Positions 9,639-18,690 of a stretch of DNA of 64,000 bases are shown here, in pieces. Source of the DNA: Prorocentrum cordatum (taxonomy: Eukaryota; Sar; Dinophyceae; Prorocentrales; Prorocentraceae); NCBI GenBank assembly GCA_963575745.1, contig CAUYUJ010020693.1:582791-646790 (forward strand). The letters run 5' to 3'. A program made the translations under genes and the position numbers. Position 1 is the stretch's first letter. Each line of letters starts with the position of its first letter. Under the pieces are notes generated by a model. The model worked only from the letters and a program-made list of their open reading frames with translations. It had not been told where the DNA came from and made no database searches.

Positions 9639-12600
9639 CGGCGTCGCGGGAAGGAGGCCTGAGAGCGGCCGCCTCCTTCTCGAGCTTCAAGGCCGCCGAG
9701 CCCAAGGGCTCTCCTGCATGCTTACCTGGGCGAATTCAATTCGACGGAGTTCCAGACCGTCGAGACCTTTTTCCTGTCCCGCTACTTCGGGACGGCCAGG
9801 CTCCGGCAGAGGGCATAGTGAACCGCTCGGTGCGGCGGCGGCTGCTGCGGCGTGACGCTCAAGTGGCTGAAGCCAATCGCGCCCTGGGGGCCCTCAATGA
9901 TCTGGCTGGTCGGCCGGGGGCGCCCGGCGCTCCTGGCCTGGCGGAGCGGCTACCCCATCGCTTGGTACATGAGCGAGTTCGTCATGGTGCCGCCGCGCTG
10001 GGCCCCCCGCCACCTGGCCTCACTCCCGCAGGAGCCCTCCGTGAGCTCCGCGGTGCTGGCGTGTACGAGGACATCGACTCGCCAGTCGTCAGCTTCGACG
10101 ATTCCCTCGTCTCGCTGCCCGAGGCCGGCAACGTTCCGGTGCCGCTTGGGGAGCTGGTTGCAGGCGTGGGCGATCTAGATGTCGAGGCATCAATACACGA
10201 GCAGCTCCTTCCACGCAAGGATGCGGAGTCCAACCTCTCTGGGGCTCCGCGACAGCCGTACATGGATGCTGTCCTCCGAGCTCAGCCACATGCCTATGCT
10301 GGGTTGGTGCGGCGCTTGCATGCGGCGGGGATGGTGACTTTCTCTGCCGCGCCACGCGAGAGGTGCGGCCTCTTCTTCGTGCGTAAGAAGTCTGGCAAGC
10401 AGCGCATGGTGATTGACTGCCGACGGGCTAACTGCTGGTTCAAGAGGCCTTCGACAGTCGCGCTGGCGACAGGCTCTGCACTTGGAGAGCTAGCCGTGCC
10501 AGAAGGAGAGCAGCTCTACGTCGGTCACGTTGACATCTGCGACGCCTTCTATCACTTTGGATTGCCTGAGGCTTTTCGGGATTATTTCGCGCTGCCAGCG
10601 GTGAAGGCAGGTGATTTGGGGCTGAGTGTCCTAGGTGGAAAGTCCCTCGCGCCTGGCAGCCGTGTGTGGCCAGTCCTGGCGGTGCTGCCCATGGGCTGGT
10701 CGCATGCGCTGTATTGGTGCCAGACCATTCACCGCGGGATCGTCAGCTCCATCCCCGCGCTGCTCGACGTCCCGTTCATTTCAGACAAGAGTGTAGCGCC
10801 GCCGGTGCAGCCACTGGCGATGACCATATATGTGGATAACTTTCTCGCCTTGGGTACAGATCCCGAGGCCGTTTCCCGCGCAGTGAAGCTCGTCAACGCA
10901 GCCTTGACGTCCAGAGGGTTACCCACTCATGAGGTCTGTATGTGTGATCATAATGCCGACATCCTGGGGTGGGAGATTCGAGGGCGAGAGAGAGAGATTC
11001 GTCCAAAGAGATCAAGGCTGTGGAGACTTCGCATGGCGCTCGATTGTCTTACAAGCAAGGCCGTGGTGAGTCCAAAAGAAGTTGAGAAAGTGTTGGGCCA
11101 TTGTACCTTTGTAGCACTTCTTTGCCGTGAGCATTTGTCGATCTTCAGGTCCGTCTATGCCTTTATTCGGCGGCTGGGCCACTGTACCGCGGTCCCTCTC
11201 TGGGAGTCCGTCCGTTGGGAGTTAAATACGTTCTCGAGTTTGCTGTGTCTGATTTCCAGGAAGCTGCAGGTGTCATGGAGTTCTAAGGTGATGTGCACGG
11301 ACGCGTCCTTTTGGGGCTTCGGACTGGTCTGCAAGGACCTCGACAAGGACCTCGTGGGCTCGATGGGCTGTTTCTCCGAACGGTGGCGCTTCTTGGGCGA
11401 CAACAAGGTGCTCTCCAGGGCTTGGGCTGCAGGCTCCAATGACGACGGGATCATGACAAAGCCTCTAGAGAGCTCCAAGGACTTCCAGCAGTTCGTGGGG
11501 GATGAGGAGGCTAACAACGAGGCCCGCACGCGGGCCGCTGGACGTCTTCCCGAAGCGGTTCGTGAGGAAGGTTGGGCGGTGGTGGGCTCGCACAAGTGGG
11601 GATCTCCGCCTGACAACATCGTGGAGGGGGAAGCCAGGGCTATCGCTTTTGGGGTAAAGCACATCTGCAGATCCACGAAGGCCTTTGACTGTCACCACCT
11701 CCTGCTCTCCGACTCCCTCTCGTCCGTCTTGGCTCTGGGCAAGGGCCGATCCTCGGCCCCCGGCGTCAGCGGGGCGCTGCGCTCCGTGGCAGAACATGTC
11801 GCGGCGACGGGGCTCCGGCTCAGTGCCCGCTGGCTGCCTAGTGAGTGGAACTTTGCCGACGGACCTTCGCGAGGGCTGCGGCACGCTGGTTACGCTCGTG
11901 CTGGAAACGGCCAGGCTGGAGCGTCGCCAGGCGGCGGCCCAGGCGGAGGAGGCCCGCTCGGTCCAGCGGATCCGCTCAGTGCCGCCGAGCCGGGCGACGT
12001 CAGCACCGTCGCTTCGGAGGCCTCTCTGCGTCGCCCTGGCTGGCTCGCCACCGCTCTTCAAGGCGCAGGCTACGCCTGCGGCCGACGTGGTGGAGCGGCG
12101 GAAGCTGGCCCGGGGCGGAGCCAAGCTGGCCGAAGCGGAGACGCTGGACGTACCACAGCTGAGCACAGCGTGGACGCAGACAGTGACGTCCAGGTTCCAG
12201 CAGGTGGGCGCCGAGGTCAACGACTGGCTGGCAGAGCAAGGGTTACATACGCAGCCGACGCTCTCCCTCGACGGCCAGAGAGGGATCCCGCTGGCTCCCG
12301 AGGCTGCCGCCGAGCTGGACGGCAGACTCGCGGGGAGGATGTTGGGGCAGTACCTGGAGGGCGTCGACCACTGGCGCGGAGTTCAAATGCTGGCCGCCCT
12401 ACAATGGTGCGACCCGCGTCTCAGCCGCGAATGGGCCCTGGTGCTATATCCACTCGACGGCGAGGAGTCGCGGCCCTGCGAGACGGCAGAGTTCGACGAG
12501 AGCCCCGTGCTGGACCGCCGCAGCGTGCTCCGCGAGGTTCTCTTAGGGAGGCTCGCTGCCCTGCAGTGCCAGGCTCGCTGACTGTGAGAGTTTTCCTAGA

Positions 12601-13330
12601 GATCTTTTCAGGCTCTGGGCGCCTCGCACGAGCGATGGCGCGAAAGGGGTATCATGTGCTAGCGTGGGACATTAAGCACGGGCCCTTGTTTGATCTCCGT
12701 GACGTTTCGAGGCAACGTCTGATTCGGGGCTGGATCCAAGCCGGGCTTATTTTAGGTGTGCATCTGGGAACGCCGTGTGGCAGCTGGTCGCGCGCCAGAG
12801 ATATCCAACCTGGTCCTCCCCGTCTCCGCTCCGACGCGTGTGTCGTAGGCCTGCCCAACTTGATACCGTCGGCACAAGCCGCTGTAGATGTTGGAAATCA
12901 GATGATGCGCTTCAGTGTTTCGGTTCTAACCGTCGCCCGCCGCATGCAGGTGCCGTGTTCGATGGAAAACCCGTCCACCTCTCGACTTTGGCTCGCGCCG
13001 CCAGTCGCCTCGCTTGTCAGATCCACGCGATGGTCTTTCGTCAGCACAGACTTCTGCCAGTGGGGCACTCCTTGGCGGAAGCGCACGCGCTTTTTAGGAA
13101 CTTACATTGATTTGACCTCCTTGGTGAAGCTGTGCCAGCGCACTCAAGGCTGCTGCAGTCGTACTGGACTGCCCCACCAAGGTTTGGAGGGGCGTGCGCC
13201 CGATCGACGGTTCTGGACCGCCGTAGCCGAGGCGTATCCTGCCCGCCTGTGTCAGCAGTTGGCCCGCGCATTCGATGAGGCTATCGTGTGCCGTAAGGTC
13301 TCAGCCATGGCGTCCAAATTGTCAATGTAA
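9635..13330 (+). CDS. RT-RNase H polyprotein with C-terminal cytosine-methyltransferase-like domain
   Basis: 1231 codons. Residues 1-200: linker with a basic segment (RSVRRRLLRRD). RT about 205-460: FFVRKKSGKQRMVIDCRR near 250, motif A VDICDAFYHF with D300, and motif C as YVDN (Y399, D401, N402) rather than YxDD. RNase H about 550-745: D556 in CTDASFWGFG, E666, D693 in LLSDS and D742 in NFADGPSR, so the acidic set is complete. Residues about 760-980 are low-complexity, because the recombinase is encoded in the other frame there. MTase-like 984-1210: FLEIFSGSG (987-995, SAM loop), GTPCGSWS with C1048, ENP (1111-1113) and TPWRKRTR (1145-1152). These match C5-methyltransferase motifs I, IV, VI and VIII in order. 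RT and RNase H calls are firm; MTase activity is inferred. Confidence 0.88.
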   Translation: MTASREGGLRAAASFSSFKAAEPKGSPACLPGRIQFDGVPDRRDLFPVPLLRDGQAPAEGIVNRSVRRRLLRRDAQVAEANRALGALNDLAGRPGAPGAPGLAERLPHRLVHERVRHGAAALGPPPPGLTPAGALRELRGAGVYEDIDSPVVSFDDSLVSLPEAGNVPVPLGELVAGVGDLDVEASIHEQLLPRKDAESNLSGAPRQPYMDAVLRAQPHAYAGLVRRLHAAGMVTFSAAPRERCGLFFVRKKSGKQRMVIDCRRANCWFKRPSTVALATGSALGELAVPEGEQLYVGHVDICDAFYHFGLPEAFRDYFALPAVKAGDLGLSVLGGKSLAPGSRVWPVLAVLPMGWSHALYWCQTIHRGIVSSIPALLDVPFISDKSVAPPVQPLAMTIYVDNFLALGTDPEAVSRAVKLVNAALTSRGLPTHEVCMCDHNADILGWEIRGREREIRPKRSRLWRLRMALDCLTSKAVVSPKEVEKVLGHCTFVALLCREHLSIFRSVYAFIRRLGHCTAVPLWESVRWELNTFSSLLCLISRKLQVSWSSKVMCTDASFWGFGLVCKDLDKDLVGSMGCFSERWRFLGDNKVLSRAWAAGSNDDGIMTKPLESSKDFQQFVGDEEANNEARTRAAGRLPEAVREEGWAVVGSHKWGSPPDNIVEGEARAIAFGVKHICRSTKAFDCHHLLLSDSLSSVLALGKGRSSAPGVSGALRSVAEHVAATGLRLSARWLPSEWNFADGPSRGLRHAGYARAGNGQAGASPGGGPGGGGPLGPADPLSAAEPGDVSTVASEASLRRPGWLATALQGAGYACGRRGGAAEAGPGRSQAGRSGDAGRTTAEHSVDADSDVQVPAGGRRGQRLAGRARVTYAADALPRRPERDPAGSRGCRRAGRQTRGEDVGAVPGGRRPLARSSNAGRPTMVRPASQPRMGPGAISTRRRGVAALRDGRVRREPRAGPPQRAPRGSLREARCPAVPGSLTVRVFLEIFSGSGRLARAMARKGYHVLAWDIKHGPLFDLRDVSRQRLIRGWIQAGLILGVHLGTPCGSWSRARDIQPGPPRLRSDACVVGLPNLIPSAQAAVDVGNQMMRFSVSVLTVARRMQVPCSMENPSTSRLWLAPPVASLVRSTRWSFVSTDFCQWGTPWRKRTRFLGTYIDLTSLVKLCQRTQGCCSRTGLPHQGLEGRAPDRRFWTAVAEAYPARLCQQLARAFDEAIVCRKVSAMASKLSM
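11685..12581 (+). pseudogene. Tyrosine recombinase fragment in overlapping frame, internally deleted
   Basis: 298 codons in the frame offset from the RT ORF. The 5' part is the shadow of RNase H. Protein-like sequence starts around 12090 (VVERRKLARGGAKLAEAETL). A helical SAM-like N-domain follows (LDGRLAGRMLGQYLEGVDHW, then ALQWCDPRLSR). It jumps directly to WALVLYPLDGEESRPCETAEFDES, which resembles the mid-catalytic strand region (PSKTGEFDES type) that I recall in dinoflagellate recombinases. The intervening segment that should hold the first catalytic Arg, and the later HxxR and Tyr motifs, are absent. It ends at a TGA abutting the methyltransferase segment. The family call rests on recalled patterns; the lack of catalytic residues is visible. 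Confidence 0.5.
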
Positions 13331-13396
13331 CCCTCAATAAGTAAATGATGACGGCCTTGCGGCCATTCGACTTCGTGTTTTTTGGCACGGTCCGTT

Positions 13397-13530
13397 TTGG
13401 CGTGTGCTAACCTCGAGGTGCAAGCTTCTGTCGCACGCGTCGCTGGTGGCGAGCTCTCTTCCAGAAAAAGTCGGCGTGCCTTGAAGATCGAGGCGCTCCG
13501 CGCATGGCAGGTCCAGACAGCTGGGGGTAC
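13397..13530 (+). repeat. Split direct repeat B1
   Basis: Matches B2 (13668-13800) exactly for 130 bp, then has one extra G before the final TAC. It begins 66 bp after the RT ORF stop and abuts A2, sharing one base. Confidence 0.95.
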
Positions 13531-13608
13531 AGTTCAGTGTTCCACACGTCTTTGAATCCCTAGTTGTCGCTGCCCTGCCGTCCATCCATGGCTGTTTGCT
13601 CAAAGTCT
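13530..13608 (+). repeat. Split direct repeat A2
   Basis: Identical to A1 over 79 bp and joined directly to B1. The junction equals the one expected from B2 meeting A1 in a circular intermediate. A 59-bp T/C-rich spacer separates it from B2. Confidence 0.95.
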
Positions 13609-13667
13609 CCCTCCCTCCCTCCCCTTTTCTCTTTTCAAATAATCTGTCCACGTTTCCTGGCCAGCTG

Positions 13668-13800
13668 TTGGCGTGTGCTAACCTCGAGGTGCAAGCTTCT
13701 GTCGCACGCGTCGCTGGTGGCGAGCTCTCTTCCAGAAAAAGTCGGCGTGCCTTGAAGATCGAGGCGCTCCGCGCATGGCAGGTCCAGACAGCTGGGGTAC
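13668..13800 (+). repeat. Split direct repeat B2 (element 3' end)
   Basis: Second copy of B, ending in CTGGGGTAC. The flank then starts ATATTCG. No duplication of the 5' flank is visible, as expected for recombinase-mediated insertion. Confidence 0.93.
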
Positions 13801-14579
13801 ATATTCGTATTCACTCGTAGTCAGAGACGCCCAAGTTCAGACATGCCCCTGATCAGGCGCAGTCAAACTCAGACTATGTGACGTTCATGCTGAATCATTT
13901 TCAGTCTCTGCTACTCCTCAGACCCGCTCAACATTTAGAATATTTTCTTCACCAACAGCCCCACTCCCTACTCAAGCTTAGGGGGGTGGAACGTTTCATT
14001 TCAGAGCCTCGATCACTGAAAAGTACGTATGACTCTTGACCGTCAGGACCGACGATGATCGCGACATGATCAACAGAGAACACGTAGGAGGCATGGCAGT
14101 CGAGTCTCCCAGGGGAGAGCCGCAAGGGGGTATTGCATGGACCCGTCTGCACTGGACCTCTCAGGCAGATCTTTTGGATGCGGCCTTGCTTTTCCGAAAC
14201 CTCCTGATCATGGCGCCGGGGCTTCCCATTGACATTCATGGGGTACCGCATAGGCCCGCGCGGACCTAGACTGCCGGGAACTTTCCAGCATAATAAGAGC
14301 CTTCTTGTAATGGGGAGGCAGTCATGTTTCGCTTTTGCCCCATGATCATCGCATGTAGCAGGAAGTGTGCTTCGGCCTGGTCGCCAGGGGGCTGCACCGG
14401 CGTGTTCGCATCGCGGTGTAGCAGGCATGGCACTCGGGTATGAGGGAACCTCCGGGGGGTATTGCACGGGTCTGTCCGTACCCTGATCGTTTGGAATTCT
14501 ACCGCGTTGGAGGGGATACGCGTATCCGTCTGCAAAGCCCCCGAACTATGGCGATGTAGCAGGCACGGTTTTTGAGCTC
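13801..14579. other. Right flank of the element; no gene recognised
   Basis: 13801-13990 is AT-richer, with ACTCA-like words also seen before A1. Around 14130 and 14460 a GGTATTGCA(T/C)GG motif occurs twice, about 325 bp apart, suggesting a diverged duplication. The frames here have no recognisable domain. Confidence 0.35.
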
Positions 14580-14990
14580 CAAAGTTTTAGCAATAGCGTT
14601 CAAAGCCAACCAAAACTGTTCCAACGCCTTCCGGGTGCGTTTCGGATGCCTTTTGGGTGCCCTCGGGGTGCTCACCGGAGGCGTTCCAGGGCCAAGGGCC
14701 AAAACAGAGACTCAAGGGAGACACCAGGGAGATACAAGGGAGTTATTGTGCGTTCAGCGTCCTCCGAATGCACGGGGGAGCCCTTTGCAGTTGCCTCGCG
14801 GGTGCCTCGCGGGTGCCTTTCGGGAACGTTTTCGGGTGCCTTCGCGGTGCTTAATGGGTGCCCTCGGTGAGCACCCTGAGAGCACGCGCAAGGTTGCCGA
14901 AAAAACGCCCGAACGGCACCAAAGGCACCCAGAGGACACCCAAAAGGCACCGGAAAAGTGTTGCACGCGCTCTTGAAATTTACAAATGCG
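14580..14990. repeat. GGGTGCCTTTCGG-type minisatellite with strand inversion
   Basis: Plus-strand units of GGGTGCC(T/C)TT-type run to about 14875. The words then appear as the reverse complement (GGCACC, CACCC, AAGGCACC) to about 14960, so the cluster is a loose inverted repeat. Confidence 0.6.
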
Positions 14991-15590
14991 CCTTTCGGGT
15001 GCTCTCGAGGTCTCTCGTCCGTGGCGGGGCGGGCCAGGTGTTCCGCGAGTCAGAGGAAGGCGAGTTGAGACAACGATGATTGGCCCTCCGTGGGTGTTCT
15101 TCGTCGCAGTGGCTGGATGCAGGTTGGGAAATTGCAGCGCTGGGACCCCGGGAGGAGTCCTGGGACCGATTTTGAGCCACCGCTGCCTCAACTTGCCCTG
15201 CTCCGAGCGGCAGGAGGGGCGAGTCTTTCGCGTGGGTTTGAGTCTGGTGGTTCCTTGGCTGTGAGCATGGATGCGCGGCCCACTTGCCTCTCGCCATTGT
15301 CTCATTGAAGAGGCGAGATCATCATCTCCACCAGTATCACCATTATCACCTTTGTTGTAATCATCAATTCCCGTCGTCGTCATCGTTTCAGTTTCCGAGT
15401 ACTTGCTCATCAATCTCGCCCGTATCCGCCTCCCCCTGTGTCATTTCACTCGATTCGTGTGCCAATGGGCGTACCGATAGATGGTCAAGGTCGGCGTGGC
15501 ATCTGGCGTTCGGCGCTTACGTTGTCGGCAGATCCCATGCTCGTCCTGCACCCTTCACCTTGTCATGCCATCGGTTGCCGTGCTCCTGAT
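14991..15590. other. No gene recognised
   Basis: Mixed-composition sequence with a short CATCATCTCCACCAG patch near 15325. No domain or clear repeat unit recognised. Confidence 0.35.
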
Positions 15591-15594
15591 GCGC

Positions 15595-16440
15595 CCTCCA
15601 GGCGAAAAGGCAAAGGGCGCGACAGGGACCGCGACCGCGACAGGAGGAGAGACAGAGACGACGACGACAAAGGCCGCGGGGCCAGCACAACAAATGGCCT
15701 GCGCCCGCCCAGTTCCGAGAGAGGCAAGAGGAAGAGAGACGTGGAGAGGCGAGGAGAGGAGGCGGAACGCAGGACGGCGGTAGGGTGTTTAGGTGTTCGA
15801 TGACGGACCCCAGGAGCGATGGGCAACAAGGGGTCCATGAACAAACACGTAAGGGTGAGGCGAGTCGGAGTGGACGGAGGAGGAGGAGGAGGAGGCGGAG
15901 GAGGAGGAGGTGTAGGAGGAAGGAGGAGGAGGGAGGAGGAGGAGGAGGAGGAGGAGGAAGAGGAAAGAAGCTCATCTGCCCTTTCCTGACATGTGCGAGA
16001 GCTGCTGGCCCTCGGGGCCGCGGGCCCCCTCCCGCCCCCCAGCTGGGGCGGCCGGCCTGCGCGGAGCGCCCCCAGCCCCGCCAGGAGCCTCCTGGGGAGG
16101 GCGTGTTCCGCGCGCCCTTCTGGGGGCTCGAGCGCGGCGTGCCCTTCCAACGCCAGCGCCGGCAGTAGATCAGAGGGTAAAAAGGCACCCATACCGCCAC
16201 CCTTCGCCCGTTTTCCCCTTGTCTGGCCTCCTGGGAGGCCCTCGTCGCCACCGCCGGAGTCGCCTCGAAATTCTGGTCAGAACGCACCCTGATAGAGGTC
16301 CGGGGAGTAGCGGTAGCGGTACTTTTCGGTTTCCCCGTAAACGCATCAGTTCGAGGGAACAGAGACGATGACCTTGGCCCTCTTTCTCCTCCTCCTCCTC
16401 CTCCTCCTCCTCCTCCTCCTCCTTATCCTTCCTCCTCCCT
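15595..16440. repeat. Purine tracts and a CTC tract around GC-rich sequence
   Basis: 15600-15790 is GA-rich (GACCGCGACAGG-like words), 15875-15965 is (GGA)n, and 16385-16424 is (CTC)n on the same strand. Between them lies GC-rich sequence without a recognisable gene. The 699-codon minus frame 16170-18269 is produced by these repeats. Confidence 0.75.
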
Positions 16441-16777
16441 CTCCCTCCTTCTCCAGGTCCCCTTCCTCGTCCTTCCTGCTCCCCCTCGTGTGTCATGTTC
16501 CCCCTTGCCAGGCACTTCTCCGTGGCACGTGGTGGCGCAGCCATGCGGTGGTGATCCGCAGTGCTCACACATCGTGGTGTTATCGCCGCCCGAGAGAAAA
16601 AACTCCTCCGCCTTCTGCAGTTGCGGGCCGTAGTTGCTGATATGTTCGTTGCGTGCTGCCGCCTCTGCAAGCCGTCTCTTCCATTTTGGGTGTACTGGCC
16701 TATCCTCGATGTGAGGCCCGTCCCCGGCGAATCTTGTTCTTGCCAGTTCAGCTTGCCTGTTTCTGTTGCCAGAAATC

Positions 16778-17060
16778 GGCCACGTTCGCAGGACAGCCCT
16801 GCAGATAGTAGGCTTTGTTGACGGCGCGCTTGGCGAGGCTGGTTGCGTGAATCGCTGCTGTCCGCTCCCATCTTCTCCCTCCGCCGATAGGATGGCTTTG
16901 ATGACGAGACCTCAGAGAGAGGGACGAGTGTGGGCTCCATCCGGTCCCTCTCCCATCTTCTCCCTCCGCTCCCATCTTCTCCCTCCGCTCCCATCCGGTC
17001 AGCTCTCTGAGGTCCCTCTCCCATCTTCTCCCTCCGCTCCCATCTTCTCCCTCCCCAAAA
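16778..17060 (+). repeat. Duplicated segment plus CTCCCATCTTCTCCCTCCG minisatellite
   Basis: 16778-16903 recurs at 17846-17975 with few changes (TCGGCCACGTTCGCAGGACA at the start, CCGATAGGATG near the end). It is followed by about six units of a 19-bp C/T-rich word to about 17055. Confidence 0.8.
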
Positions 17061-17157
17061 AAAGATAACTGCGAAGGCCTCACGGCTGGTGCCGCCGACC
17101 CTGAAGACGACGAAGGGGGAGCAGGAGGAGGAGGCAGAGGAGGTGCCCCCCCCCCCT

Positions 17158-17665
17158 CGGGTATCCGGGTGGGACCCCCTCCCCCCTCGCGGGGGAGGAG
17201 GTAAATTGGAAGGGGGTTCCCTTCGAGTAACTGCGACGTTGCTCAGATTGGCTTCCCCCCCGCGTCGCGGCCGCTCCCCTCCCCCGAAGGGAGCTGCCCG
17301 GGTGCTCTCCTCCCCCCGGGTATCCGGGTGCCTCCCCGCCCCCCCGGGGGAGGGGATCAAAGGGAAGGGGCTTCCCTTTGAGTAACTACGACGTTGCTCA
17401 GATTGGCTCCCCCCCCGCGTCACGGCCGCTCCCCCCCCCCGAAGGGAGTTGCCTAGGTGATTCCCCCCCCGCCCCCTCCGGTACGGGTGCCTCCCCCCCC
17501 CCCCCGGGGGAGGGGATAAAAGGGAAGGGGTTTCCGATCGAGTAACTGCGACGTTGCTCAGATTGGTTTCCCCCCCGTGTCGCGGCCGCTCCCTTCGCCC
17601 GGAGGGAGCAGATTGGTTTCCCCCCAGGGTCGCGGCCGCTCCCCTCGCCCGGGGGAGTCGACCAC
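17158..17665 (+). repeat. Tandem repeat of about 162 bp, three units
   Basis: Units start near 17158, 17318 and 17479. Each runs from a GGGTATCCGGGTG-like start through a C-run/GGGGGAGG palindromic patch, GAGTAACTGCGACGTTGC, CAGATTGG and GCGGCCGCTCCC. A partial extra CAGATTGG-to-GCGGCCGC block ends the array. The C-runs and G-runs could form strong secondary structure. Confidence 0.85.
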
Positions 17666-17845
17666 TCCCCCTCGTGGAGCCGACGTGACGATCTCGTGGG
17701 CAGCTCCCCTCCTTCGAGTGGAGCCGACCACCCCTCTTGGAGCCGAGGTGGCGACCTCGCGGGCAGTGTGGGCGACGACGACGACGACGACGACGACCCA
17801 CGCAAGATGACGAGATCAGGATACGTCTTCCACACGCCGACAGGG

Positions 17846-17975
17846 TCGGCCACGTTCGCAGGACAATCCTGCGGGTTGCACGATTTGTTGACGGCGCGTT
17901 TGGCGAGGCTAGTTGCGTGAATCGTTGCTGTCCACTCCCATCTTCTCCCTCCGCCGATAGGATGCGTTTGATGAC
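17846..17975 (+). repeat. Second copy of the 130-bp segment at 16778
   Basis: Close match to 16778-16903, about 1070 bp upstream. The two copies bracket the 162-bp tandem array, giving a repeat-array-repeat block. It is preceded by (GAC)n at about 17776-17800. Confidence 0.8.
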
Positions 17976-17977
17976 CC

Positions 17978-18142
17978 TGACCAAGATGTCGCGGCATCTT
18001 GTCGACGCCGATTTGTGTCGTGGTCCATGCCAGTCATCGCCGATCCGCGAGGATGGTCCACGAATCTGGCGTTGACCGGGATGTACGCTGACCGCGATCG
18101 ACCCGTCTCTGCCGCGCTCAGTCTTGGTCATGGCCCCCTTTG
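17978..18142 (+). repeat. Dispersed repeat, family F6, copy 1
   Basis: About 165 bp similar to 62621-62783, with shared order GA(C/A)...AAGATGTCGC, CTTGTCGACGCCGAT, GGTCCATGCC, GATGGTCCACGAA-like and GGTCTTGGTCATGG-like blocks. The minus-strand translations are also similar, but nothing shows that they are expressed. Confidence 0.65.
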
Positions 18143-18327
18143 TCTTCTCCTCCAGCAGTGGCGCGACCGTGTGTCTTCGCATGCTCGCGCCCTCCGCCCT
18201 CTCTTTCGGCCGCGCCCTCCGCCTCTGTTCCCCCCTCCTGCTGGGCGGCACAATTCGCCTTGACGGCACCCCCTTTTAGGCCTTCCCGCTAGCGCAGACG
18301 ACCCTCAGCACTCGACGCTCGACGCTC

Positions 18328-18329
18328 GA

Positions 18330-18375
<46 letters not shown>

Positions 18376-18440
18376 ACGACGACGACGAAGACGACGACGA
18401 AGACGACGAAGACGACGAAGCCGACGACGACGACGCAGGA
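18328..18440. repeat. (GAC)n microsatellite
   Basis: About 110 bp of GAC/GAA trinucleotides. The poly-Asp/Arg/Ser frames around it are not genes. Confidence 0.95.
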
Positions 18441-18560
18441 AGTGTCTTCGTGTGGGCCTGAAGCCGCTTGCGCATCGCTCGCCCGCCGGCCTCTAGGCTG
18501 TGGGGCCGTTGGGCTCTTTCCGCGTTTCCTCCGCGGCGGCCCTCCTCTTCCCTACTCGCC

Positions 18561-18690
18561 TTAACTCGGGCCTGTCCCTCTACAGGGGGGGTATTCAAAA
18601 ATAGTCAAAACATAGTATGGGAGCGATCTTTCTATTATTTTCTGACATTTTAGATTCTCCGTAATGGCTTCGCCCCCTGCCGCCAGCCTC
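18561..18690 (+). mobile_element. MITE-like element, family F3, decayed copy
   Basis: The left end TTAACTCGGGCCTGTCCCTC, followed by TACAGGGGGGG, matches the F3 inverted end. The AT-rich interior contains the AATAGTCAAAACATAGT word seen at 61510. The right inverted end is eroded, so the 3' limit is approximate. Confidence 0.6.

Larger units (their letters stand above)
7700..13800 (+). mobile_element. Tyrosine-recombinase (Ngaro/PAT/DIRS-class) retrotransposon
   Basis: A 6.1-kb element delimited by split direct repeats in the order A1, ORFs, B1, A2, B2. A1 and A2 are identical over 79 bp. B1 and B2 are identical over 130 bp, then differ by one G. The A1-plus-B2 ends recreate the B1-A2 junction, as expected for integration through a circular intermediate by a tyrosine recombinase. 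Internal ORFs give a Gag-like protein, RT, RNase H, a recombinase fragment and a methyltransferase-like domain. I see no aspartic protease, DDE integrase, LTRs or target-site duplication. The intact RT ORF and identical repeats argue for recent insertion; the broken recombinase argues that the copy is non-autonomous. Confidence 0.9.

Noticed and set aside
7700-13608. A1 and A2 as long terminal repeats of an LTR element
   Set aside because: A is only 79 bp, lacks TG...CA ends, and is followed by a second repeat pair (B1/B2) interleaved with it. No protease or integrase is present.
16170-18269. 699-codon minus-strand ORF
   Set aside because: It spans the 162-bp tandem array, minisatellite units and GGA tracts. 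Its repeats coincide with DNA repeats whose period is not selected for frame.
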